Positions 1 to 5,639 are shown, counted from the first letter of the stretch. The stretch is 5,639 nucleotides of DNA from Coleofasciculus sp. S288 (GCA_020216575.1 JAIUYC010000342.1:1-5639), one strand, 5' to 3'. Program-made: numbers and translations. The notes: generated by a model not told the origin, from the sequence alone.

Positions 1-1
1 A

Positions 2-1264
2 GCATTGCGACAACAGTTGGGAGACGATCGCTCTAGGGCACGCATCTCGGTAGTGCTGTCACCCTGCCCAAATGCAACAGGTACAGAAGTTGCGATCGCT
101 CGTTCGTACCCAGAAATAGATCGCGTCCAGGGTTCAGAGCATTTCTTTGAGTTTCTACTATGGGGAAAGACAGTAGAGAACTGGGACTGGAGCGACAAGG
201 GGGTTGTTGTCTTCCTAGGAGGTGACCAATTTTTTCCCATCGTCATCGGCAAGCGCTTGGGCTATCGCACGGTTGTCTATGCTGAGTGGGACGCCCGTTG
301 GTATAAGTGGATTGATACGTTCGGTGTGATGAAGCCAGAGATTATTGCCAAAGCCCCTAAAAAATACAGCCATAAATTGACGGTAGTAGGAGACTTGATG
401 GCAGATGTGTCTGAAGAAGGCAAAAGAAAAGAGGAAAAATTTTCTACTCCTTCTCTCCCCCTCATCGGACTGCTGCCTGGGTCAAAACCTGCAAAACTCT
501 CTCAGGGAGTGCCATTGGGGTTAGCGATCGCTCAATACATCCACGAAGCTAGACCCGAAATCCGTTTTGTAATTCCTGTTGCACCAACCCTAGATTTATC
601 TACTCTGGCTCGTTTTGCTGACCCTAAAAACAATCCTCTGATTCGGAAGTTGGGATGGGGAGAGGCTCAATTAGTGATCCCATCCGTTGACAGCCATGAC
701 GAACCATTTCTGAAAACACCCAACGGCTTGCGGGTAGAACTTTGGACATCATTTCCTGCCCATGATTTGTTATCTCAATGTCGCCTCTGCCTGACTACCG
801 TGGGAGCGAATACGGCTGAATTGGGTTCTTTAGCTGTACCGATGATAGTCTTGCTCCCAACACAACAATTGGATGCCATGCGCTCTTGGGATGGCTTACC
901 GGGGCTTTTGGCTCGCTTGTCGGGAGTGGGTTCAGCATTTGCCACGATTATTAATTGGCTCATTTTACGGCAGGGACGTTTATTTGCATGGCCGAATATT
1001 TGGGCGAAGGAGGAGATTGTGCCGGAATTGGTGGGTAAACTTCAGCCACAGGAGGTTGCCCAACTCGCCCTGGACTACTTAGAGCATCCAGAAAAGTTAG
1101 AGGAAATTTGCGATCGCCTTCGCTGCGTCCGAGGGCAACCAGGGGCAGCTCAAAAGCTAGCCCAACTGGTGTGTGGTGAGTTATCAGCAATTGAAACCGC
1201 CCAATGTCTCACTGGCTATTTTTCTCTCATAATCCTTTACATAACTTTAGGTTGGTTTATATGA
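2..1264 (+). CDS. LpxB-like glycosyltransferase (lipid-A-disaccharide synthase family), 5' end outside window
   Basis: The frame is open to the left edge, and the first visible codons read A-L-R-Q-Q-L, which looks like the inside of an N-terminal helix. The true start, with the first GPGE/SGD-type loop of the family, is probably upstream, about 20-30 residues missing. Residue numbers here count from the TTG at 5. Motifs matching the GT-B fold of LpxB (GT19) are VVGDLMAD (127-134), GLLPGSK (155-161), TVGANTAELGSLAVPM (265-280, the donor-site region) and PNIWAKEEIVPELV (330-343, like LpxB PNILA..EIVPEL). LpxB joins UDP-diacylglucosamine to lipid X at the inner membrane. This divergent cyanobacterial branch may use another acceptor, so I give no symbol. 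The end is odd: after the usual KLAQLV region (385-389) come about 26 more residues with a hydrophobic stretch YFSLIILYITLGWFI. Family assignment is good; substrate is unknown. Confidence 0.82.
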   Translation, partial: ALRQQLGDDRSRARISVVLSPCPNATGTEVAIARSYPEIDRVQGSEHFFEFLLWGKTVENWDWSDKGVVVFLGGDQFFPIVIGKRLGYRTVVYAEWDARWYKWIDTFGVMKPEIIAKAPKKYSHKLTVVGDLMADVSEEGKRKEEKFSTPSLPLIGLLPGSKPAKLSQGVPLGLAIAQYIHEARPEIRFVIPVAPTLDLSTLARFADPKNNPLIRKLGWGEAQLVIPSVDSHDEPFLKTPNGLRVELWTSFPAHDLLSQCRLCLTTVGANTAELGSLAVPMIVLLPTQQLDAMRSWDGLPGLLARLSGVGSAFATIINWLILRQGRLFAWPNIWAKEEIVPELVGKLQPQEVAQLALDYLEHPEKLEEICDRLRCVRGQPGAAQKLAQLVCGELSAIETAQCLTGYFSLIILYITLGWFI

Positions 1265-1461
1265 TTAATGGTGCAGTGAGTTTTCGTTAACTTTCTCTAA
1301 GACGTGTTACAACGTTTTACAGCCCGTATCACCATAGAGCTACTTCAGCTCATAGCGATTTACCTCCTTGAAACGCTTGAAACCCTTACAGAAAAACCAC
1401 TGCGATCGTTATTGAGGTCAAAGGTCGAACCTTGACCAACTCCCCAGAGAGGCAAAGGTTT
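1265..1461. other. intergenic region, no gene seen
   Basis: These 197 bases separate two plus-strand genes. I see no convincing ORF or RNA gene. There is a weak 5-bp hairpin (GAGCT-acttc-AGCTC, 1337-1351) without a T tract, so it is a poor terminator. A short direct repeat CTTGAAAC occurs at 1367-1374 and 1376-1383, spaced by 9 bases. The repeat could be a binding site for a dimeric regulator, but this is only a guess. Confidence 0.5.
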
Positions 1462-1692
1462 ATGAAGAGGCAGTGGAAAACGATATGGGTTAAAGCCACC
1501 ATTTGGCTCATAGCCGAGATTGTATTGAACCTGCTAGGACTCGATAATCTTGCCGACTACAGCGAATTCCTGTTCGAGAAAGAACTTGCGATTGAAAAGC
1601 ACCCGCCACAAATGGCAGTCGCGGTTCCCCCTCGTCGCCCTGAGTTTACTTATAATTTGCCCTATCCCGTTACTGTTGCTCTGGAGGCTTGA
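1462..1692 (+). CDS. small conserved-type cyanobacterial membrane-associated protein, unknown function
   Basis: This encodes 76 residues from the ATG at 1462. A longer reading from a TTG at 1432 is possible, but the ATG has purine-rich Shine-Dalgarno-like GAGAGG and AAAGG at 1447-1458, and the likely conserved part starts right after it. Residues 6-26 form a hydrophobic or amphipathic helix (KTIWVKATIWLIAEIVLNLL), followed by GLDNLADYSEFLFEKE, a motif that resembles short uncharacterised proteins I associate with cyanobacterial genomes. The tail is rich in proline and aromatic residues. One membrane-associated helix with a soluble tail is the simplest topology. The last 23 bases overlap, antisense, the end of a decayed minus-strand frame. 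It shares the direction of the LpxB-like gene but lies almost 200 bases away, so it probably has its own promoter. No function can be assigned. Confidence 0.65.
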   Translation: MKRQWKTIWVKATIWLIAEIVLNLLGLDNLADYSEFLFEKELAIEKHPPQMAVAVPPRRPEFTYNLPYPVTVALEA

Positions 1693-2006
1693 AGATAAGA
1701 TAAAACGAAACGGTATTCTTTATCCGAGAGCGATCGCACTTCTTGCACAAAAAGCCCAGCCATTGTGACTGAGCTTCTTGGTTGAGCTTTTGCTTCTGTA
1801 GGTACTCGGTAGACTTAGGACAGGTAAGTATCAGGCGCTCCTCTTGTTCTAAGGATGGGTCAACGTGCGGATACTTTCCTCTGCCATTAGGCTTGAACTC
1901 CTCATCCGTCTTTATGTCTTTTGAAAGAGGGGAGTCAGCCCCCCCTCAATCAGCGACACCTGATGATGCTGTAAACTGTTCGTCCGGAAATCTCTTGCAA
2001 CTCCAT
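1670..2006 (-). pseudogene. decayed small gene: HTH-like N-terminus plus charged CxxC tail, split over three frames
   Basis: On the minus strand an ATG at 2006 opens a frame reading MELQEISGRTVYSIIRCR before TGA at 1952-1950. The spacing Q-E-I-S-G-R-T-V-Y-S-I-I resembles a helix-turn-helix. A second frame overlaps and continues plausibly (LIEGGLTPLFQK) to about 1920. A third frame, without any ATG, GTG or TTG near its start, is open from 1945 to a TAA at 1672-1670 and reads like real protein: GRGKYPHVDPSLEQEER, then LTCPKSTEYLQKQK, then WLGFLCKKC. Two single-base losses relative to an ancestor, one near 1950 and one near 1920, would join all three into about 115 residues. A run of seven G (minus strand) lies close to the first break. 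The product could have been a small DNA-binding protein with a partial zinc-ribbon-like tail (CP...CKKC). I do not recognise the family. Against it: a terminator-like hairpin lies inside the frame, and its end overlaps the neighbouring plus-strand gene. Confidence 0.4.
1749..1776 (-). terminator. possible rho-independent terminator, minus strand
   Basis: Read on the minus strand, AAGCTCAG, a 9-base loop and CTGGGCTT pair as an 8-bp stem with one G-U wobble, then TTT continues the run to five T (plus-strand A run 1749-1753). On the plus strand the same stem has a C-A mismatch and no T tract, so the minus reading is better. It would stop leftward transcripts from the cyclase or decayed-gene side before they run into the opposing small gene. 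Confidence 0.45.
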
Positions 2007-2007
2007 T

Positions 2008-2041
2008 AAGCCCAGCAATGCAATGCAATGCAACTGGGCTT
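2008..2041. terminator. perfect 8-bp hairpin with (CAATG)3 loop, possible terminator
   Basis: AAGCCCAG (2008-2015) and CTGGGCTT (2034-2041) are exact inverted repeats around an 18-base loop made of three CAATG units plus CAA. It begins 17 bases beyond the cyclase stop, the usual place for a terminator. On the minus strand no T tract follows; on the plus strand the sequence continues as CTTTGCT, only moderately T-rich. It may end transcripts from either side or just protect the 3' end of the cyclase mRNA. Confidence 0.45.
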
Positions 2042-2058
2042 CTTTGCTCACAGATTAT

Positions 2059-3402
2059 TTAGCGAGAAAGGCTTGACACTGGAGGCAAATTCTGCTTTTC
2101 AAGTAGGAAATAGGTGTTCATCTCTCCCTTGCCTTTGACCGGAATTTTTCCCCGCTTCTTGAAGCGATACTGTCTTTTCAAACACTCGTAAGTTGCTTCT
2201 GAAACCTGGATGACGCCAGCCACGCCGTGGGATTCCATGCGGCTGGCAATATTTACCGTGTCACCCCACAAGTCATAGATAAACCGCTTGAGTCCGATAA
2301 CTCCAGCAACTACGGGGCCAGTGTTAATGCCGATGCGGATGCTAAAGGATTGATTGTACTCGATATTAAAACGAGCCACTGCCTCTTGCATATCGAGAGC
2401 GAGATTTGCGATCGCCGGTGCATGGTTATGGCAAGGGATTGGTAAACCCGAAACTGCCATATAAGCATCCCCGATCGTCTTAATCTTTTCAACCCCATGC
2501 TTTTCAACGAGCCGGTCAAACATGGAGAACATCTGGTTGAGCAATATGACTAATTCTGTCGGAGAGATGTGGCTGGACAATTGAGTAAAGCCGACAATAT
2601 CGGCAAATAGTACAGTTGCCTCTGTGAACTGCTCAGCAATCGTACCATCTCCATGTTTTAAGCGATCGGCAATGCACTCGGGTAAGATATTGAGCAGCAA
2701 CTGTTCTGCGCGTTCTCGCTCTGCTGTCAGTTTTTGATAAGCGACTTCCAGTTCTCGGCGAGCGCTAAACTCTTCTCGTTGCAAGCGTTCGTATAGAAAC
2801 ACCGAGATGTCACAAATCAGACAGAACCAGAAGAGGTACAAATATAATATCGGGTTAAAAACCTCTTCATCCAAGCCAAGACCAAAGAGTGCGTTTACGC
2901 CCAGATAAAATGCGGGTGCGCTGAGCTGCGATACTAGATGCAAAACCCAATGCACTGGCATCAGTGTGGCTTGTACCAGGAACGTCATGATCCAGATCTG
3001 ATAACTCAGCTCGACATTCCGAATTAAGGCGTCTCCAATTTGCGGCACGAGGATGGTTGACCAGGAAAATCCAAGAAAGAGGATTTCTGGATAATGCTGA
3101 CCCAAGGGCGTTTTAAGCAATGCCAAGGTAGTGAGTAGGCATAATCCCAGCACACCTTCTACGACCAATCCCCACCGAATCGAAGGATCGGGTGTTGTTG
3201 TTGCACGACTGAACTGGTATATAACCAGTGTCAAGACTAGAGCCAGCGCCAGCCATAAGGTGAGGCGCAAGCGGTTTCTCAGGAAACTTTTGCGCCTTAC
3301 TTCGTAAGCGGTTGACCACGAGGCTGATAAGCTCGTTTTTAAGAAGGCTAACCCTTGTTTGACTGGCACTACCAGTTCTTTAATGCCTGCCCATGTTTGC
3401 AT
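2059..3402 (-). CDS. six-helix membrane class III adenylate (adenylate/guanylate) cyclase
   Basis: The protein has 447 residues from the ATG at 3402, with no strong Shine-Dalgarno before it (only GAAGAT about 10 bases upstream). Six hydrophobic segments lie near residues 46-64, 76-96, 105-121, 134-158, 162-176 and 184-204. A charged helix (205-235) follows and leads into LLNILPECIADRLK (236-249), the linker commonly found before class III catalytic domains. The catalytic domain spans about 258-436: FADIVGFT with metal-binding D268, KTIGDAY with K308 and second metal ligand D312, YDLWGD with D377, and VNIASRMES with N384 and R388 for the transition state. The K308/D377 pair is the adenine-selecting pair of adenylate cyclases; guanylate cyclases normally have E and C. 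It should therefore make cAMP from ATP as a homodimer, with the catalytic domain in the cytoplasm. The membrane part is likely a sensor of unknown ligand. A tnpB relic lies directly upstream. Confidence 0.93.
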   Translation of the reverse strand: MQTWAGIKELVVPVKQGLAFLKTSLSASWSTAYEVRRKSFLRNRLRLTLWLALALVLTLVIYQFSRATTTPDPSIRWGLVVEGVLGLCLLTTLALLKTPLGQHYPEILFLGFSWSTILVPQIGDALIRNVELSYQIWIMTFLVQATLMPVHWVLHLVSQLSAPAFYLGVNALFGLGLDEEVFNPILYLYLFWFCLICDISVFLYERLQREEFSARRELEVAYQKLTAERERAEQLLLNILPECIADRLKHGDGTIAEQFTEATVLFADIVGFTQLSSHISPTELVILLNQMFSMFDRLVEKHGVEKIKTIGDAYMAVSGLPIPCHNHAPAIANLALDMQEAVARFNIEYNQSFSIRIGINTGPVVAGVIGLKRFIYDLWGDTVNIASRMESHGVAGVIQVSEATYECLKRQYRFKKRGKIPVKGKGEMNTYFLLEKQNLPPVSSLSR

Positions 3403-3415
3403 ATCCGAGCTATCT

Positions 3416-3823
3416 TCACTCTAGCTTTCTTGGATTCGCTGAACCCACGACTTTGTGGCGTAACAAGTACTGAAGTCGAGCAAGTTTATTCTGGTATTTC
3501 TTGTAACTTTTTGCTCCTTTAAACTCCTCTCCTGTTGATAGTGTAGCCAGAAAGTTGATTCCCAAATCCACGCCCACACATTATTTAGATACTTCGTAAT
3601 ACCAAGGATTGCTCGGTTTAACTAGCGCCACTAACCACTTATGCAAATCTATGGCAGTCGGGAACTTAATCTTGTCATTACTGTTGGCTTTATTGTTGTC
3701 CAAGATTTGCTGAGTTAAGCCCAGTCCCCAGTTCCATGCATGTCTGGCTGTCCCCGCGTGTTTAGACAACAAGACTCGTTGTAACTTATTAAGTTTTAAC
3801 TCGGTCTTGAAACCTAGAAGCAT
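3416..3823 (-). pseudogene. tnpB: tnpB remnant (IS200/IS605 OrfB type), internally deleted and 3'-truncated
   Basis: From ATG at 3823, 80 residues match the TnpB N-terminus: KTELKLN, LSKHAGTARHAWNWGL, KFPTAIDLHKWL and PWYYEVSK. The frame then meets TAA (3583-3581) and, still in the same frame, continues as CVGVDLGINFLATLSTG, which is the RuvC-I segment of TnpB with its catalytic Asp in VDLG, and on through KLARLQ to PRKLE before TGA at 3418-3416. In intact TnpB roughly 100 or more residues lie between EVSK and VDLGI, so an internal deletion is evident. Everything after the RuvC-I region is also gone: RuvC-II Glu, the zinc finger and RuvC-III Asp. It cannot be an active RNA-guided nuclease. 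No tnpA, no clear right-end hairpin and no guide-RNA (omega RNA) region are visible. The relic lies between two leftward genes. Confidence 0.88.
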
Positions 3824-3886
3824 AAGTGAGTATTTGTGAGTGATTGGGAGTAAAACGGTAGCTAGTTACTTACCCTGATTTGTCCC
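3824..3886. mobile_element. probable residual left-end sequence of the IS200/IS605 relic
   Basis: These 63 bases separate the repeat-protein stop from the tnpB remnant start. They hold no gene. By position they probably contain the old transposon left end and any native spacer, but I could not identify an insertion boundary or subterminal hairpin, so the assignment rests on context only. Confidence 0.3.
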
Positions 3887-5110
3887 TTATAAATTGGTTG
3901 CCAATTCCTGTCGCTTCAAAATTACCATATTCGATCCTACGACTGGACTGCGGGCGACGAGCGTTCCGTTGAGGTCGGTGATTTCCAGTTTGCTAAAGTC
4001 GAGTTCGTTAGATCGACGCAGCATTTCGTCTGCTAAGTTATTCTGCTGAGACTCCTTAAGGTCGTACCAGCTATCACTGACTTTCACAATTAAACGGCTT
4101 TGGAGGAAGTTGGCTTCAACGGATTGAATTAAACCATTGCCATACCGCTCGGTAATTTCAGCAACTTGAGCTTGAATAGAAGCAATGAGGCTTTGCTCCG
4201 GGGTAAGTTGTGGCGCGGGGGGAGATTCCACTTCCACAGGTTCTGGTGGTTTTGGCGCTTTCAATTCTGGTGGAGCCTCAATGGAATTTGGAGGAGCTTT
4301 TGCCTCCTGCGCTGGCGTCTCTGGGAGCAGCGCCACTGTCGTCCAGAGAACTACAACTACAATACCTGCGATCGCGCCCGTCAATGCCCAATCTGACAGT
4401 TTTTCATTCAACGCTGTTGGGAGCAATGCCCGGATTTTTACCAACGTAGCATCCCAAAACCCCTCAAAACGTCTAAAACTGGGAAGTATGCGATCGAGCA
4501 GTCGCGGCTTTGTTGGCTGGGGTTCCAGCATCTCGGCAGGCTTCTGTGCTGCTGATGTTGGTGTTACGGGTGGACTATCTGAAGGTGGTGCAGGAGTAAT
4601 AGGTTCTGATATCTCTGCTGTTGTCTCTAAAATCGGTTCAGAAACAATAGATTCGGATGTCTGTGAGGTTGTCTCTAAAGCCGATTCAGAAACAATAGAT
4701 TCGGGAGTCTCTGCTGTTGTCTCTAAAGCCGATTCAGAAACAATAGATTCGGGAGTCTCTGCTGTTGTCTCTAAAGTCGGTTCAGAAACAATGGGTTCGG
4801 GTTTGGCTTTCTTCCTCTCCCAGACAGGTTTAGAGACTGATTTCCTTGAAGGAGGCACGGCAGTAGAGGGAAGTTCCCTGACTGGTTCTGCTTCCAACCT
4901 TTCCACAGTGCCTTCGAGCAGTCCGATTGTTCCGCGCAGAACGTTGATGAGCTGAGCCTTGAAAAACGGTTGCTTTCGGTTCCGGATAGGCTTAGCCGTC
5001 TCATCAAATCGTTCAAACTCTGTTTCTGACGGAGTAGCTGCTGCTGGTATCGGCGGCGTCTGAGGCTGGTTTTCTGCTGATTCTGGCGGTTTCCGTTGCT
5101 CGTCTGACAT
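3887..5110 (-). CDS. single-pass membrane protein with 16-residue repeats and conserved-looking C-terminal domain
   Basis: The start is set at ATG 5110 because GGGAGGG lies 7 bases upstream; the TTG 12 codons earlier adds residues that overlap this ribosome site. This gives 407 residues. A polar N-terminal region (1-100) holds a mostly amphipathic segment FFKAQLINVLRGTIGLLEG (49-67). Residues 104-167 are four tandem 16-residue repeats of the type PESIVSESALETTAET. A basic patch (KPRLLDRILPSFRRFEG) precedes one transmembrane helix at about 241-262 (WALTGAIAGIVVVVLW). A proline-rich linker (264-303) follows, then a folded C-terminal domain of about 100 residues (LTPEQSLIASIQ, YGNGLIQSV, LIVKVSDSWYDL, ELDFSKLEITDLNGTLVARSPVVG). 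The basic residues before the helix suggest N-terminus inside and C-terminus in the periplasm. The family looks cyanobacterial; no function can be named. It is divergent from the phosphoesterase gene and co-directional with the cyclase. Confidence 0.85.
   Translation of the reverse strand: MSDEQRKPPESAENQPQTPPIPAAATPSETEFERFDETAKPIRNRKQPFFKAQLINVLRGTIGLLEGTVERLEAEPVRELPSTAVPPSRKSVSKPVWERKKAKPEPIVSEPTLETTAETPESIVSESALETTAETPESIVSESALETTSQTSESIVSEPILETTAEISEPITPAPPSDSPPVTPTSAAQKPAEMLEPQPTKPRLLDRILPSFRRFEGFWDATLVKIRALLPTALNEKLSDWALTGAIAGIVVVVLWTTVALLPETPAQEAKAPPNSIEAPPELKAPKPPEPVEVESPPAPQLTPEQSLIASIQAQVAEITERYGNGLIQSVEANFLQSRLIVKVSDSWYDLKESQQNNLADEMLRRSNELDFSKLEITDLNGTLVARSPVVGSNMVILKRQELATNL
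4610..4801 (-). repeat. four tandem 48-bp in-frame repeats
   Basis: Four consecutive 48-base units encode PEPIVSEPTLETTAET, PESIVSESALETTAET, PESIVSESALETTSQT and SESIVSEPILETTAEI. The middle units are nearly identical in DNA, including third codon positions, which points to recent duplication by slippage or unequal crossover. The unit length is a multiple of three, so copy-number changes leave the frame intact. Confidence 0.92.
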
Positions 5111-5248
5111 TGATTTTCCCTCCCAGGCAGCACCAATCTCCTTCAATAGGATAGATTCTTACAGGAAGCTGCCACTACAGCTCAAATCTATCACTTCTAC
5201 CGAACTTGCCCTCGCTCAAAACTTTAATCACCCAAAAACGAGACAGCC
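5111..5248. promoter_or_regulatory. divergent intergenic region with likely promoters for both flanking genes
   Basis: These 138 bases lie between the starts of two diverging genes, so both promoters should be here. A TTTAAT (5223-5228) could be a -10 box for the rightward gene, though no well-spaced -35 is evident. A short inverted repeat AGCTG-ccacta-CAGCT (5167-5182) sits mid-region and could be an operator. Both are weak matches. Confidence 0.4.
5118..5124 (-). promoter_or_regulatory. ribosome binding site for the repeat protein
   Basis: On the minus strand GGGAGGG stands 7 bases before the ATG at 5110. It supports this start over the TTG at 5146, which would place the site inside the coding region. 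Confidence 0.75.
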
Positions 5249-5639
5249 ATGAGCATGAAACGCCGCCAATTTCTTGTGTTGACTAGCCTCAGTGGTTTTG
5301 GTCTAGCAGCTTGTGCCAGTGTCTTCCGCACTCAGACAGCACAACGGACTGATGCTAATCTGACTGAAACCACAAATCTTGCTGTTGAACCCGCATTATC
5401 AACCTCATCAGACGCCCAAAGCAATCCAGTAGCGAACAATCAGCCCCTATTGCGTTTTGTTTCAGTCGCAGATACAGGTACGGGTGCGGCGGGGCAATAT
5501 GCAGTAGCAGCAGCGATGACTCGCTATCATCAACTCAATCCCTACGATTTGGTCATCCTAGCAGGTGACAACATCTATAACAATGGTGAGATTGAAAAGA
5601 TTGAAGCCGTATTTGAGCAACCCTATCAAGCGTTGCTGC
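5249..5639 (+). CDS. metallophosphoesterase (calcineurin/purple acid phosphatase-like), Tat lipoprotein, 3' end outside window
   Basis: Visible are 130 codons from ATG 5249; ATG 5255 two codons later is an equally possible start. The N-terminus MKRRQFLVLTSLSGFGLAAC carries a twin arginine (R5, R6), a hydrophobic stretch and a lipobox LAAC with Cys22, so the protein is probably exported folded by Tat and lipid-anchored. A polar linker rich in Thr, Ser, Asn and Ala (26-66) follows. The metallophosphoesterase core then begins: RFVSVADTGTG with D75, the first metal ligand, and DLVILAGDNIYNNG with D107 and N108, the GDN(x)Y block of acid-phosphatase-like members. The later His motifs (GNH, GHxH) lie beyond the edge. 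It likely removes phosphate from esters outside the cytoplasmic membrane. Only a weak purine-rich site precedes the ATG. Family assignment is firm, the substrate unknown. Confidence 0.85.
   Translation, partial: MSMKRRQFLVLTSLSGFGLAACASVFRTQTAQRTDANLTETTNLAVEPALSTSSDAQSNPVANNQPLLRFVSVADTGTGAAGQYAVAAAMTRYHQLNPYDLVILAGDNIYNNGEIEKIEAVFEQPYQALL

Noticed and set aside
1550..1768. Plus-strand frame overlapping the small protein, with a hydrophobic stretch
   Set aside because: It is a shifted frame of the 1462-1692 gene, whose own frame has a ribosome site, a consistent helix and the ADYSEF motif.
1782..2009. Plus-strand open frame of 75 codons
   Set aside because: Cys/Ser-rich composition without protein-like motifs; the opposite strand reads far more like protein, although broken.
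3416..3886. A functional TnpB with guide RNA
   Set aside because: Most of the RuvC domain and the zinc finger are missing and an in-frame stop interrupts it, so no active nuclease is possible.
4610..4801. CRISPR-like array
   Set aside because: The 48-bp units are directly adjacent, without unique spacers, and encode protein repeats in frame.
4185..4955. Long plus-strand open frame of 256 codons opposite the repeat protein
   Set aside because: It is Ser/Gly/Val-rich low complexity caused by reading the repeats antisense; it has no domain, and the minus-strand gene has a good ribosome site and a membrane helix.
4771..5136. Minus-strand frame of 121 codons inside the repeat-protein gene
   Set aside because: Shifted frame of the same strand, rich in Arg, Gln and Ser, with no domain-like pattern.

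Overview
The window looks like cyanobacterial chromosome. Six perfect copies of the octamer GCGATCGC (HIP1, the highly iterated palindrome typical of many cyanobacteria) lie at about 92, 524, 1110, 1730, 2408 and 4368, against about 0.1 expected by chance in this length. The proteins also fit: an LpxB-like glycosyltransferase, a short conserved-looking membrane protein, a membrane class III nucleotide cyclase, and a transmembrane protein with a proline-rich linker.

Layout. Positions 2-1264 (+) hold an LpxB-like protein whose first codons lie left of the window. After a 197-base gap, a 76-residue protein of unknown function follows at 1462-1692 (+). Between 1670 and 2006 the minus strand carries fragments of what looks like a decayed small gene: a helix-turn-helix-like start, then a charged tail ending in a CxxC pair, split over three frames. 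Two hairpins with nearly the same arms (1752-1776 and 2008-2041) lie within and at the edge of it. A six-helix membrane adenylate/guanylate cyclase occupies 2059-3402 (-). Directly upstream of its start codon is a deleted, truncated tnpB of the IS200/IS605 type (3416-3823, -). Next is a single-pass membrane protein with four 16-residue repeats (3887-5110, -). A 138-base divergent intergenic region leads to the start of a Tat/lipoprotein-type metallophosphoesterase (5249 onward, +), cut by the right edge.

How the parts relate. The repeat protein, the tnpB remnant and the cyclase all read leftward. The transposon relic sits between the two intact genes and ends 13 bases before the cyclase start codon, so the cyclase leader is largely transposon-derived and transcription may come from the relic or by read-through from the repeat-protein gene. 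The cyclase keeps the metal, transition-state and adenine-specificity residues, so it most likely makes cAMP. Several products act at the cell envelope (LpxB-like enzyme, cyclase, repeat protein, phosphoesterase), but nothing in the sequence ties them into one pathway. I see no CRISPR array, tRNA, rRNA or complete mobile element, and no convincing new multi-gene system. The least explained parts are the broken minus-strand gene with its hairpins and the repeat-bearing envelope protein.
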